From Rana temporaria (lineage: Eukaryota; Chordata; Amphibia; Anura; Ranidae): a stretch of DNA of 64,000 bases. The notes below the pieces were generated by a model. It was given only the letters and a program-made list of their open reading frames with translations. It was not told the origin of the DNA and made no database searches. Of the stretch, positions 44,671 to 54,955 are shown in pieces. The DNA lies in contig NC_053489.1 of assembly GCF_905171775.1 (NCBI RefSeq), positions 139,206,642 through 139,270,641 on the forward strand. Direction: 5' to 3'. A program made the translations under genes and the position numbers. The first letter of the stretch is position 1; the number at the start of each line of letters is the position of its first letter.

Positions 44671-44671
44671 T
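44577..44671. repeat. (TA)n microsatellite
   Basis: About 45 TA dinucleotides with one interruption (GTA near 44655). Confidence 0.95.
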
Positions 44672-44693
44672 TTTTTTAGCAGAGACTCTAGAG

Positions 44694-44879
44694 CAGTGGT
44701 CATCAACCCTGTCCTCAGGGCCCACTAACAAGCCAGGTTTGCAAGATAACTGAAATACATCACAGGTGATATCATTTTCTCCTCAGATTGCAGTATTTTA
44801 GTCTGCATCTCCCCAAGGTACAGTAATACATAAAACCTGGACTGTTAGTGGGACCTGAGGACAGGGTTGATGACCACTG
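44694..44879. mobile_element. hAT-type MITE, 186 bp
   Basis: Ends CAGTGGTCATCAACCCTG and the exact inverse, with an exact 8-bp duplication CTCTAGAG (44686-44693 and 44880-44887). A second, interrupted copy is at 47288-47822. Confidence 0.93.
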
Positions 44880-45158
44880 CTCTAGAGAATAAAATGGCAG
44901 TTGTGGCAATATTTTATGTTACATGGTATTTGCGCAGCAGTCTTTTTAAACGCAAAATTTTTGGAAAAAATACACTTTAATGAATAAAAAAAAGCCGAAA
45001 CAGTAAAGTTAGCCCAATTTTTTTTATAATGTGAAAGATGATGTTGCGCAGCGAGAATCGTGATCTTTATTCTAAGCAAAAAAATTGTGATTATCATTTT
45101 AGCCAGAATCGTGCAGCTCTACCACATGCCCTCAACATGGTGGGGTCACTTTGCCTGA

Positions 45159-45648
45159 GGCCCCGTACACACGAGAGGATCTATCCGCTGGAATTGATCT
45201 GCGGATCAGTTCCAGCGGATAGATCCGCTGGTGTGTACATCCCAGCGGATCTTTTTCCGCGGATTTTTTTCGGGCCGACCGATTTCCAGCAAATAAAAAT
45301 TTCTTAGCATGCTAAGAAATCTATCCGCTGGAATCGGCTTCAGCGGATCGATCCGGTGGTCTGTACAGACTCACCGGATCGATCCGTCCGATTCCCTCCC
45401 TCGCATGCGTTGTAATGATTTGACGCATGCGTGGGTATCCTTATATGACAGCGTCGCGGCACGTCGCTGCGTCATCATCGCGGCGACGGCGCGACACGTC
45501 ATCGCGATGGGATTTCGGCGCGGATTTCGATCCGATGGTGAGTACACTCCATCGGATCCAAATCCTCGGAAATCCTCGAGAGGATTTATCCGCGGATACG
45601 GTCCGGCGGACCGTATCCGCGGATCAATCCTCTCGTCTGTACCCGGCA
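45159..45648. mobile_element. Harbinger-type MITE
   Basis: Left end GGCCCCGTACACACGAGAGG, right end CCTCTCGTCTGTACCCGGCA, flanked by TGA at 45156-45158 and 45649-45651. The interior is dense with GATCCGC/GCGGATC hairpins. Confidence 0.82.
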
Positions 45649-46324
45649 TGAGAGAGGACCCAGAGGAGGGAGAACACAGTGATTGCAGTGTAAGTAGGCC
45701 CTTATTGTTTAGAGGGGCAATTACACCACAGGCGTTTCGCCCCCTTTTTTCCTTCTTTGTTTTGCTCACTGTGGTCGCACTTTCCTCACATGCTCAATTC
45801 ACAGTCCCAACTGATGATTTCTGTGCACAACAGTGAGAGATCTTAAAAAGGTAACCAACAGTTTTTATTTGCTTAAGTCATGCGATGTTAACCACTTGCC
45901 AATGGCCTAACGTACATTTACGTTGGCAGAATTGCACGGGCAGGCAAAGCAACGTACCTGTACGTTGCTTTGAACCTCCCGCCTATCGGGAGCGTGCGTG
46001 CCCACCGCGAGCTCTGTGACCGTGAGCTTCCCTGTTCTGCCTAGTGACAGGACACTGATCTACTGCTCCCTGTCATCGGAAGCAGTGATCGCTGTCGTGT
46101 CACTTGTAGCCCAGCCCCCTCACAGTTAGAATCACTCCCTAGGACACACTTAACCCCTTCCTTGCCCGCTAGTGTTTAACCCCTTCCCTGCCAGTGTCAT
46201 TTACACAGTAATCAGTGCATTTTTATAGCACTGATCGCTGTATGGTCACAAAATAGTGTCAAAAGTGTCCGATGTGTCTTCCGCAATATCGCAGACACGA
46301 TAAAAATCGCTGATCACCACCATT

Positions 46325-46735
46325 ACTTGTTGGGATATAGTCCCCGTGCTCCCCTATTCCAAAGGCATTATCATTTACCCTTGTTTATTTTTCTTTCCAG
46401 TATATTACTTTATAACACTTCTGATGAATGGCTGAAATGCCAGGAAATGTGTAGATTGCCACTAGATGCCAACAGTTACCTGTCTCTATTACATATGCTC
46501 TTCAATCGATTTATTTTAATATGTATATCTGCCATGTCTATTTTTTATTTGTATTGCATGCTATGAGCAGAATATTTAGAGTAAGTCTTGTGACTACCTA
46601 TCTATTTGATACAAAATACCTGATATGTATTCTAGATTGTAATAAATAAATCATGTAGTGTAGCTTAATTGTTATGTTATTATTCTCTCTTGACATGGTG
46701 TTCCCTCATTTAAAGTCACACAAACCCTTCTCTCC
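46325..46735 (+). mobile_element. Penelope-derived insertion with complete hammerhead core
   Basis: An AT-rich block foreign to the surrounding element. It contains CTGATGA (46421-46427), a TGGC/GCCA helix II, GAAA (46444-46447) and a GTA cleavage triplet ending at 46453. Confidence 0.6.
46411..46465 (+). ncRNA. Candidate hammerhead ribozyme
   Basis: All invariant core bases are present: CTGATGA (46421-46427) and GAAA (46444-46447) joined by a 4-bp helix II (TGGC 46429-46432 with GCCA 46439-46442). A minimal helix III (T-G wobble plus A-T) leads to GTA, the expected NUH cleavage triplet, at 46451-46453. Helix I is weak: only about four of the first six positions pair. The minimal helix III is the form described for Penelope hammerheads. 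Confidence 0.5.
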
Positions 46736-47287
46736 TATCTAGTAAAAAATATAATAATAATAAAAATGCCATAAAACGATCCCCTATTTTGTAGACGCTA
46801 TAACTTTTGCGCAAACCACTCAATAAACGCTTATTGTGATATTTTTTTACCAAAAATATGTAGAAGAATACATATTGGCCTAAACTGAGGGGAAAAAAAT
46901 AATTTTTTATATATTTTTTGGGGATATTTATTATAGCAAAAAGTAAAAAATAAAAAAATAAAAACCGCAGAGATGATCAAATACCACCAAAAGAAATCTC
47001 TATTTGTGGGAAAAAAAACATCAATTTTATTTGGGTGCAACGTCGCATGACCGCGCAATTGTCAGTTAAAGCGACGCAGTGCTGAATCGCAAAAAAATTG
47101 CACAGTCATTGGGCAGCTATTTCTTCTGGGACTGAAGTGGTTAATGGGAGCATGTAAGAAATATAAAGTAGGTGTTATCCCAATTTGGCTGCAAAAGAGG
47201 AAATACAGTTTAAGTGAAAAACAAAAAAGAACAAAAATTCAAAAATCATGTGTTTGGGAGTACACTTTTGCTTTAAGTGCAATAAAG

Positions 47288-47822
47288 CAGTGGTCATCAA
47301 CCCTGTCCTCAGGGCCCAACAGACCAGGTATGCAAGAAAATGCTGGCCATACACGGGTCGAATTTCGAAAGAACTTTCTTTTGTGATCCAATTAGTTTCG
47401 AGATTCAACCAACCAAACCTTAAATTTTACCTTATGTTCCTACAGAAAATAATTTTTGTGTCTGAGAATCTTCTTTACTTTCCAGGAATTTTCTTTTCTT
47501 GCGCATGCGCATTTCTTTGTCGATTACATTTCTCGCGCGATTCTCCTATCATTAATTACAAAATTGTTTGTTTTTTCAAAAAATATCCAACATGTTGGAT
47601 TATTAAAATTTCGATGGCTGCACGAAAATCGGCTTTTGCTGCAGCCCACTAATGGTGCAAAATACGAAATTTGACCTGTGTATGGCCAGCATAACTGAAA
47701 TACATCACAGGTGATATCATTTGCTGCTCAGTGATTTCAGTATTCTAGTCTGCATCTCTCCAAGGTAATACATAAAATCAGGCCTTGTTAGTGGGCCCTG
47801 AGGACAGGGTTGATGACCACTG
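47288..47822. mobile_element. hAT-type MITE interrupted by another MITE
   Basis: Same termini as 44694-44879. Flanking octamers CAATAAAG and CAATAAAC differ at one base. Family sequence stops at 47340 and resumes at 47692. Confidence 0.88.
47341..47691. mobile_element. Nested MITE (TGCTGGCCATACAC)
   Basis: Ends TGCTGGCCATACACGGGTCG and CCTGTGTATGGCCAGCA. Comparison with the intact hAT copy shows the insertion point; flanks AAA and TAA fit a Harbinger-like 3-bp target. Confidence 0.8.
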
Positions 47823-47897
47823 CAATAAACCAATTCAGCCAATCAGAATTTACTATGTTGCACATGAATACATTTGATTGGTTGCTTTGGGATTTAA

Positions 47898-48665
47898 AGG
47901 AGTTGTAAAGGAAATTTTTTTTTGCCTAAAATTAATGTCTGCAAGGTAGACAGACAGAATAGTGTAATGATTCTGTTAAAAAAACAAGTAAATACCTATT
48001 AAATTCCTTCATCTATATCACCTCCGGCGTTCTAGTTTCTGTTCTCTCATTCACTTCCTGGTTTGCATCGCTCGTTCATGTAAGAACTACATTTTCCAGT
48101 ATGCATTGCGGCACGCCCAGTAATTTATACCTCCTTGAAGTCTCTAACACTCAGGCCCCGTACACACGACCGAGTTTCTAGTCAGACTTCAGCCAGAAAC
48201 TCGATGGGAGCCGTATTCTGCCGAGAAACTCGGTCGTGTGTACACTTTTGGCCGAGGAAACCGACAGGAACTCGTCGAGCCAAATAGAGAACATGTTCTC
48301 TATTTCCTCGTTAGTCAATGGGGAAACTTGGCCCGCCGAGATCCTCGGCGGCTTCACAAGGAACTCGACGAGCAAAAAGATGTGTTTTGCCCGTCGAGTT
48401 TCTCGGACGTGTGTACGGGGCCTAAGAGAGCATCCTGCCGCACAGATGTAGTTCCCAGGAGGGGGCGAGCACGTCACTGACCACCGCAGTAAAGCCTCCC
48501 ATCACGGTGGTGAGTAACAATCAGACAAGCAGGAAGTGAACAGAACAGAGAAGAAATAGAGCAACTTCTGAGCAAAAACGAACAATGAGGAAGTGAAAAG
48601 AGAAATGTCTGCAGGTAAAGGATGCTTATTATGAAAAAAAAAAAAAAAATTCCTTTACAACCCCT
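47898..48665. mobile_element. TTAA-target MITE containing a Harbinger MITE
   Basis: Ends AGGAGTTGTAAAGGA and TCCTTTACAACCCCT, flanked by TTAA at 47894-47897 and 48666-48669. Confidence 0.88.
48154..48423. mobile_element. Nested Harbinger-type MITE
   Basis: Ends GGCCCCGTACACACGACCGAG and GTGTGTACGGGGCC are inverses; the flanks are TCA and TAA. The whole is an interrupted palindrome of AACTCG/CGAGTT words. Confidence 0.85.
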
Positions 48666-48669
48666 TTAA

Positions 48670-49493
48670 CACTTATAAATAAGACATTTTTATTCACAAG
48701 TTCAAATTTGCATATTATTAGCAATGCATTATAAAGGTATGGAAAGTTTATATATATATATTGAGCAATGTTAATATTTGAAAGATTAACATCTGGAACA
48801 GACTTTGATACAGTTAGATGAGTGATTTCTTCATAGAACATTTATCAAACGTTTCATAATAAAAAAGATGACAGACAAGTGGACGTTTTTTTCTGATGCA
48901 GATGACAGAAAGAAAGAGAAACAGCTGAGATTTAATAGACAAGGTTACAGCTGCAAATATTTATCCTTGCTCCAGAGGGCAAAAATGTCTGGACTGGAAT
49001 TAGTACTCGAGTACAGAGAAATACTTGTTCTATCTATCTAGATATGTTCACCAATGGAACGTTTTACTCGCACAGTTTGTGCAGCCACATAAGACGTTCC
49101 CTTGTTTAATAGAAGCTAATGTCTTGTTAAATACATTTCCATAAATAGTGGTACACTATGAGTTGGCGTCAGTAATACGCTATACGCTCACCAGGGTGTA
49201 ATTGTGTAAGATCCATAATAGGCGAGAGATACCAGGCTGATCATACAGTCTGCTTATTATGCACGATTAGCTCGTATGAATATGTTCTTATTCACACTGA
49301 ACAATATGGAATCACGTATTGTTTTACTCTGTGTTGATTGAATATTCCTACATTAGGTACAATTTAAAGTGCTAAAAGCACATCTAAACCTAAAAACAAA
49401 CATTTGAAAAATTGTATCATATCAGGTGTTAGATGTAGTGGCGGCATTTGTTTTCTCTTTTTCAAGCTTCTATATTTTCACCTTGTATTCCTT
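48670..49493. other. No gene recognised
   Basis: AT-rich sequence with a short TCTATCTATC run near 49030. No supported feature. Confidence 0.4.
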
Positions 49494-49497
49494 AAAA

Positions 49498-49775
49498 CGA
49501 AAAATTGTATACTCACCTTTCCGTAATTTTCCTTTCCTGACGCATCTTCATGGCAGCACACAATGGGTTGTGACTCCGCCCCCACAACCTGACAGGATTG
49601 GTTACCTATAAATTTGAAGAGGGAACACCCCGCACCATTCTCTGTATATATCATCATTAAACAGCAGGGTGGGATCTGTGTGCTGCCATGAAGATGCGTC
49701 AGGAAAGGAAAATTACGGAAAGGTGAGTATACAATTTTCCGTTTTCCTGACGCATTCATGGCAGCACACAATGGG
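49498..49775. repeat. DIRS terminal repeat and internal complementary region
   Basis: 49678-49741 is the inverse of the left end (49498-49561, one mismatch near the tip). 49742-49775 is the inverse of the last 34 bases of the element (55032-55065), without mismatch. The two parts abut, so the region is an inverted copy of the right end joined to the left end. Confidence 0.92.
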
Positions 49776-49821
49776 AAATAACTCGCCAGTCGGGAGGGTT
49801 TAATGCAATAGTATTTATTTC

Positions 49822-52239
49822 CTAGTAAGCGGAAGAATTGGCCCTGATGATGGATCTACCAAAGTCGGCTGTAGACAAAAGAGCAGCGTCCACTCTATAG
49901 TGGGATATAAACGTATGCCTGGAAGACCAGGTTGCTGCCCTGCAGACGGATTCTGATGAGACACCACAATATGCTGCCCAGGATGTTGCCACTGCCCTGG
50001 TCGAGTGCGCTCTGATGCCTTCCGGAACTGTAAGTTGTTGAACAGAGTAGGCCTTCTCAATAGTTTTGACTAGCCAGGAGGCGATGGTACGAGAAGTAGC
50101 TGCTTGGCCGCGTCTGGCTCCGTGTGGAATGATCAGGAGAGCCTCTGTCTTTCGAAGGTGAGTGGTAGCCGAAAGGTAGCTGGATATGGTAGTTTTAATG
50201 TCCAAGGCGTGAGGTTCGCCGTTCTCGTCCGTAAGATGTGGAAGGACGATATCCTGGTTGTAGTGGAAGGCCGAAGCAACCTTTGGTAGGAAACGGTCTG
50301 AAGGCCTTAGTACCACTCTGTCGGATAGGAAGACTAAATAGGGCTCCTTGGCCATCAGAGCCTGGATCTCTGACACCCTTCTGGCTGAAGAAATAGCGAT
50401 GAGGAAGGATAATTTCAGAGTCAAGTCCCACAGGGAAATGGAGTCAAACGGAAAAAAGGGTGGTAAGGAGAGGGCCTCTAGAACCACCGAAAGGTCCCAT
50501 GTAGGAAAGGATGGTCTTCTGGGGGGTCTGATCTTCAGACAAGCTCTCATGAATTGAATAACCAGAGGGTGAATAGCCCATCTAGTGCCTGTTTTGGCAG
50601 ACAGGGCGGATATCTGTACCTTGAGGGTACTTGAATTCAGTCCCTTATCAACGCCCGACTGCAGGAACTCCAGAATTTGGGATGGAGCTGGAGAGACAGG
50701 ATCCCAGCCTTTTAATTGTGCCATCAGAATGAATCTTTCCCAAACCTTAGTGTAGGTGGTATTTGTGGAATTTTTCCTGGCTTGCATCAGTGTCGCTATC
50801 ACCTCTTGGGAGCAACCTTGTTCTCTCAGCCTAATCCTCTCAACCTCCATGCTGTTAGGTGCAGTCTGTCCGGGGCCGGATGGAGGAACTGGCCTTGATA
50901 TAGGAGATCTGCTGAGAACGGCAGGTGGATTGGAGGCCGGGTGTTGAGCTGCAAGAGGGTCGTGAACCACGGCCTCCTCTGCCAGAATGGCACCACCATG
51001 ATTACTGTGACTGAGGACCTCCGGAGCCTGGCTAGGAACCTCGCTATTAGAGGAGTTGGGGGAAAGATGTACCCCAGGTTGATGTCCCAAGGGTGTACTA
51101 GGCAGTCCGTCCCCTCGGCTGACCGAAAGGGAGCTCTGGAGAGGAACCTCGGGCATTTGGCATTCGCTGGTGTTGCTGCCAAGTCGACCTCGACGATGCC
51201 CCATGCCTTCGTTAGGAGGGAGAATGCTCGGTGGTTCAGAGACCACTCGTTGTTCAAGAGCGATTCCCGGCTCAGATAGTCGGCTAGCACATTCTGTGCC
51301 GCCGGGACATATACTGCATTCAGGTCCAGAAGGTGTACCTGAGCCCACTCCACTATGGGACGAACTTCTTCCAACAGCGTGCGACTCCGGGTACCACCCT
51401 GTCTTCGAATGTAGGCCACCGCGACCTTGTTGTCTATCCGGAGAAGGACACTCTTCCCTCGTAGTAGAGGTGCGAAGGCTAAGAGGGCTTGGAAGGCTGC
51501 TCGTAGCTCCAATACGTTGGAGACTACACCCTGAGCTGGAAAGTGCCACTGACCCTGGACCGCATGGTCCTGATAATGAGCCCCCCAACCTCTCTGACTG
51601 GCGTCTGTTGTCACTATCTCCGGACTTGGAGGGGCTATAGGCCTGAATCTTCTGAGGTTGGGGTCGTGAGTCCACCACCAAAGCGAGTGCTTCACCCAGT
51701 CGGGAATACGGATGGACTGGGACATTGAGGTCCCGTTCCACTGTCTGAGGAATGCGTTCTGCAACGTTCTCATGTGCCACTGCGACCACTGCACCATGGG
51801 TATGGTTGACGCCATGGAGCCCAGCATGCTCAGGCAGGTTCTGGCTGACGGACGTCTGGAGGACATTCGATTTTGTACTTTCTGCACCAAAGGTACTACC
51901 TTCTCTAACGGGAGCTGTACCCTGTTCCGCTTGGTATCCAGCTCTGCCCCCAGGAATATCATGACCTGTGAAGGTTGCAGGCTGCTCTTCCGCCAGTTGA
52001 TCAACCAGCCAAAGTTCTGGAGGGTCAATATTAGGGTCTCCCGCTGGAGCAGCAGAGTCTCCCGATCTTCTGCCAAAAGGAGAATGTCGTCTAGGTAGTG
52101 GTGCACCCGTAGCCCCTTTTCCCTGAGGAGTGCAATGAGGGGAAGGAGAACCTTCGTGAACGTTCTGGGTGCCGAGGAGATGCCGAATGGTAGACATCGG
52201 AACTGGAAGTGGCACTTGTTGATGGAAAAACGGAGACAT
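49822..52239 (-). CDS. DIRS tyrosine recombinase
   Basis: An 805-codon frame of which about the last 350 residues are recognisable. After a core-binding-like region (ATLMQARKNSTNTTYTKVWE onward, about residues 490-600) comes the catalytic domain with ISSARRVSEIQ (first arginine), the HSTR box (H745, R748) and the nucleophile tyrosine in FISHYRVD (Y781). The enzyme would insert the circular cDNA by site-specific recombination at a short shared sequence. The N-terminal 440 or so codons overlap the RT-RNase H gene in another frame and are serine-, proline- and glycine-rich; the real start is uncertain. It ends about 46 bases from the internal complementary region. Confidence 0.88.
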   Translation of the reverse strand: MSPFFHQQVPLPVPMSTIRHLLGTQNVHEGSPSPHCTPQGKGATGAPLPRRHSPFGRRSGDSAAPAGDPNIDPPELWLVDQLAEEQPATFTGHDIPGGRAGYQAEQGTAPVREGSTFGAESTKSNVLQTSVSQNLPEHAGLHGVNHTHGAVVAVAHENVAERIPQTVERDLNVPVHPYSRLGEALALVVDSRPQPQKIQAYSPSKSGDSDNRRQSERLGGSLSGPCGPGSVALSSSGCSLQRIGATSSLPSPLSLRTSTTREECPSPDRQQGRGGLHSKTGWYPESHAVGRSSSHSGVGSGTPSGPECSICPGGTECASRLSEPGIALEQRVVSEPPSILPPNEGMGHRRGRLGSNTSECQMPEVPLQSSLSVSRGDGLPSTPLGHQPGVHLSPNSSNSEVPSQAPEVLSHSNHGGAILAEEAVVHDPLAAQHPASNPPAVLSRSPISRPVPPSGPGQTAPNSMEVERIRLREQGCSQEVIATLMQARKNSTNTTYTKVWERFILMAQLKGWDPVSPAPSQILEFLQSGVDKGLNSSTLKVQISALSAKTGTRWAIHPLVIQFMRACLKIRPPRRPSFPTWDLSVVLEALSLPPFFPFDSISLWDLTLKLSFLIAISSARRVSEIQALMAKEPYLVFLSDRVVLRPSDRFLPKVASAFHYNQDIVLPHLTDENGEPHALDIKTTISSYLSATTHLRKTEALLIIPHGARRGQAATSRTIASWLVKTIEKAYSVQQLTVPEGIRAHSTRAVATSWAAYCGVSSESVCRAATWSSRHTFISHYRVDAALLSTADFGRSIIRANSSAY

Positions 52240-52987
52240 TTCTGGAAGGCTGGATGGATTGGCACATAGAGATAGGCGTCCGACAAATCTACGGACAGCA
52301 TCCAGTCTCCCAGATTCACTGCCAGAAGGATGGACTGGAGGCTCTCCATCTTGAAGGCCTCTATTCTGATTCTTGCGTTGAGCCGCTTGAGGTCCAGAAC
52401 GGGCCGAAGATCCCCGACTTCTTTCGCACCAAGAATAAAGGGGAATAAAATCCCCTGCCCCTTAGGTGCGGAGGAACCTCTATAACTGCCTCTTTCTGAA
52501 TTAACTCCGAGACGTACTGCAGGAGCAGTTTCCTCTTGTCCGGGGAAGAAGGTACTTTGGTAGGACGAAAGAAACTTCCTGGAAATGCCCCCATAAAATT
52601 CCATTTGTGGCCATATCTGACCGTGGAGAGTGTCCACGGGTCCCTTATGTGCTCCGCCCAAATTCGTGCAAAACTCCTGAGCCTGGCGCCCACCTGAGCT
52701 GGGTGGGCAGGCGAGCCTTCAAAAGGACTTCTGCTGGTCTCCGGCGGTGAAGGCCTTGGATTTCTGGACCCTCGCAAAAGAAGGACGAGTCGACCTCCAA
52801 TCCCTTCTGAAATCCTTGCCCGGGCGATAGGATCTAGTATCCCTGTACCTGTCCGGCAGATTGCGCCTGAAGGCAGGGCCCTTCTGAGGCTTGGGTTTTC
52901 TGTCGGAGGGAATAAGTCCAGACTTTCCCCCAGTGACCTTAGAAATTGCTGAGTATAGCTTCGCACCGAACAGGTTCGTGCCGTCAT
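50826..52987 (-). pseudogene. DIRS reverse transcriptase / RNase H / MT-like region (one frameshift)
   Basis: The N-terminal part (52361-52987 frame) carries the start of RT with VPPHLRG and SPLFLVRKKSG. At the G-run at 52412-52415 homology moves to the frame 50826-52661, consistent with loss of one G. In that frame (numbering from 52661): RPVLDLKRLN at 86-95, VDLSDAY at 124-130, LPFGISSAP at 157-165, catalytic YLDD at 189-192, RNase H TDAS at 352-355 and VLADYLSRES further on. The last 110 residues (DLAATPANAKCPRF, FPPTPLIARFL, PFWQRRPWF) resemble the MT-like tail of DIRS polyproteins. It would make cDNA from DIRS RNA. Apart from the G-run the sequence is open. Confidence 0.85.
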
Positions 52988-54253
52988 AGGGTATTTTACA
53001 CCAATTAGATTTGGAAGCAGAGTCAGCGACCCAGGGTTTCAGCCATAAGGCCCTGCGGGCCATTACTGAGGCCAACATAGATCTAGCGGCGGAGCGAATA
53101 ATGTCCACTGAGGCCCCTGCCATGAAGTCGCCTGCTAGCCTGATTTCTTGTAGGGAGGAGATCACTTCATTCTGGTCAGTCCCTTCTAGGAGGGCTTTCT
53201 ACGCATTGGCCGCCCATGCAGAAATGGCCTTAGCCACGGCCGCTGTGGTGATAGCTGGCCTGCAGGCCCCCCCTGCCGAGGAGTAGGCTTTTTTCAATTC
53301 TAAGTCGATCTTACGATCGAGGACATCACGGAAGGTGACCGCATCCTCTATCGGCAAGGTGACATGCCTAGCGAGTCGCATAAGGGATGAATCCACAATA
53401 GGAGCATTAATGAAGGAGGTGACCTTGGACTCCTTTAGAGGGTACAGCTTTGCCAGCTTGTTGGACAGGCTGGGCCGCTTGTCCGGCTTTTCCCATTCGT
53501 CCTTAATGAGATCCTCCAGTTCCTCAATGAATGGAAATAGCTCAGGATCTTTTCTTAATTCAGGGAAGTATTTCCCAAGTTTTTGGGGTTCTTCTATGGT
53601 TTCTTCCCAGCCAATAGCCTCTTTAACGGAGCGGGCAAAGGGCTCCACTAAGCTGAAATCAAATCCTGATGTTGGCTCGCGTTCTCCGAAGTCAGAGTGG
53701 GTCTCTGCTAGTTGGGCATACGAGCCGTGTGCAGATGAAGGACCCGGAATAGGGTTACTAGGCATGGCCGAGGTCTCCATGATCGATTCCCGTACCGACT
53801 CTCTTAAGATTTCCATGGCCATTCTGGCGTCCGCTTCCTTTTCTCTGGTTGCCTCGGCAAAACAGGAGCGACAGGCTAATTTTCCTGGCAATGCAGCAGC
53901 ACCGCACACCCAGCAAGCATTTGCTGCAGGACGGGTATGAAAATGCTCGCGGTGAACTGAAAGTGACCGTCTGCGGTGAGACCGGCTTTGACGGGAGCGG
54001 CTGCGATGTGATCGGCTATGCCTAGATCGATAATGACGAGAGGGTGATCTTGACCGACTTCTGCGTGAGCGTTTGCTAGATGCATGGCTGGATCTCCTTC
54101 TTTGCCGTGGACTTGCATCTCTAGGCCTGATGGGACTGCAAAAACAATGCAGTGTTAGTGGCCGGCACTCTTTTGTCTCTTCACTACTTACCAACTTGGA
54201 CGGCCTCCTTACCTTGTTTGCTGGTGGTGGTCTGCTAGGGCAGTGGGCTCCAT
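52719..54253 (-). pseudogene. DIRS ORF1 (gag-like), one in-frame stop
   Basis: The main frame runs from 54194 to 53199, meets a single TAG at 53201-53199 and continues in the same frame to 52719 without another stop. In numbering from 54194, an Arg/Ser-rich nucleic-acid-binding stretch occupies 30-80, and a CxxC..CxxC zinc-binding motif has C94, C97, C108 and C111. After the stop come SLQEIRLAGDFM and SKSNWCKIPYDGTNLFGAKL, typical of vertebrate DIRS ORF1. There is no ATG at 54194. A better start is ATG at 54253, joined through a 77-nt intron. Confidence 0.82.
54136..54212 (-). other. Predicted intron in DIRS ORF1
   Basis: On the minus strand the donor reads ACAAG|GTAAGG (54213|54212) and the acceptor CATTGTTTTTGCAG|TCCC (54136|54135), with CTAAC as a candidate branch site about 17 bases upstream of the acceptor. 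Removing these 77 bases joins the short ATG frame at 54253 in phase to the ORF1 frame; unspliced, the ATG frame stops at once. Confidence 0.6.
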
Positions 54254-54955
54254 GAAAAGGATGCAGGGACAGCAGCAGGTGTCTGAAAGGAGAAAGGAAG
54301 ATGTTAGGCTTAGGAGAAGGAGAAAGGAGCAGAAGGGCCTGAAAGGAGAGAAGCCCCCAAGTACCTGGAGAGCTTTCCTGAAATTTTTTAGGCAGAGCAG
54401 CAGCCTAGAGGGAGGAAAAACAGATTTCCCTATTTTTAAAATTGGCGCTGAAGTCGCGGCGCTGATGACGCGGCCGCGCATGCGCAGTAGCGTCCCGCGC
54501 CGACCGGCGCCATCTTGGGTGAGGACGAAGGGAACCGCCGACGCCATCAGCCTGCTGCGCGCATGCGCAGAGCGACCAGGAGACGCGGCGGCGGCGGCGA
54601 GAGGGACAGCAAAGCCCAGCAAAGCCCAGGTAAACTATTGGGCAAACTGGGAACTAGAGTAAAAATAAGACCACTAATAATGAGCCAGAGCAGCACAGCA
54701 GCCTCTAGGAAGCATAGAAGATAGCAAAAAAGGAAAGGGGAGCCATGCCATATTAAGCTTATTTAAAGCTTGTAAAACAGCCAGGATAAATTGCCAGGAT
54801 GAGACCTTGGACAGACCCCTGAGACCACCAGAGCGGGGTTCCCACCATATAGCTCTATTAGAGACTGTACAGGAGGGACTTCCAAACAGGAGAGGCCTGA
54901 ACCTGCTGGGGCAAATCTTCTTGTAACGTCCAGTCTTGTCAGGTGAGGATCAAAA
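54254..54955 (-). promoter_or_regulatory. DIRS 5' leader
   Basis: GC-rich near 54440-54610 (CGCATGCGCA repeats), otherwise purine-rich. Frames here on both strands carry no domain. Likely untranslated leader and promoter region, by position only. Confidence 0.5.

Larger units (their letters stand above)
45892..47140. mobile_element. TTAA-target element, second copy, with Penelope insertion
   Basis: Starts CCACTTGCC and ends GAAGTGG, flanked by TTAA at 45888-45891 and 47141-47144. The right part matches 11390-11560 in the first copy (ACCACCAAAA, GACCGCGCAATTGTC). Family sequence is interrupted from about 46325 to 46735. Confidence 0.82.
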
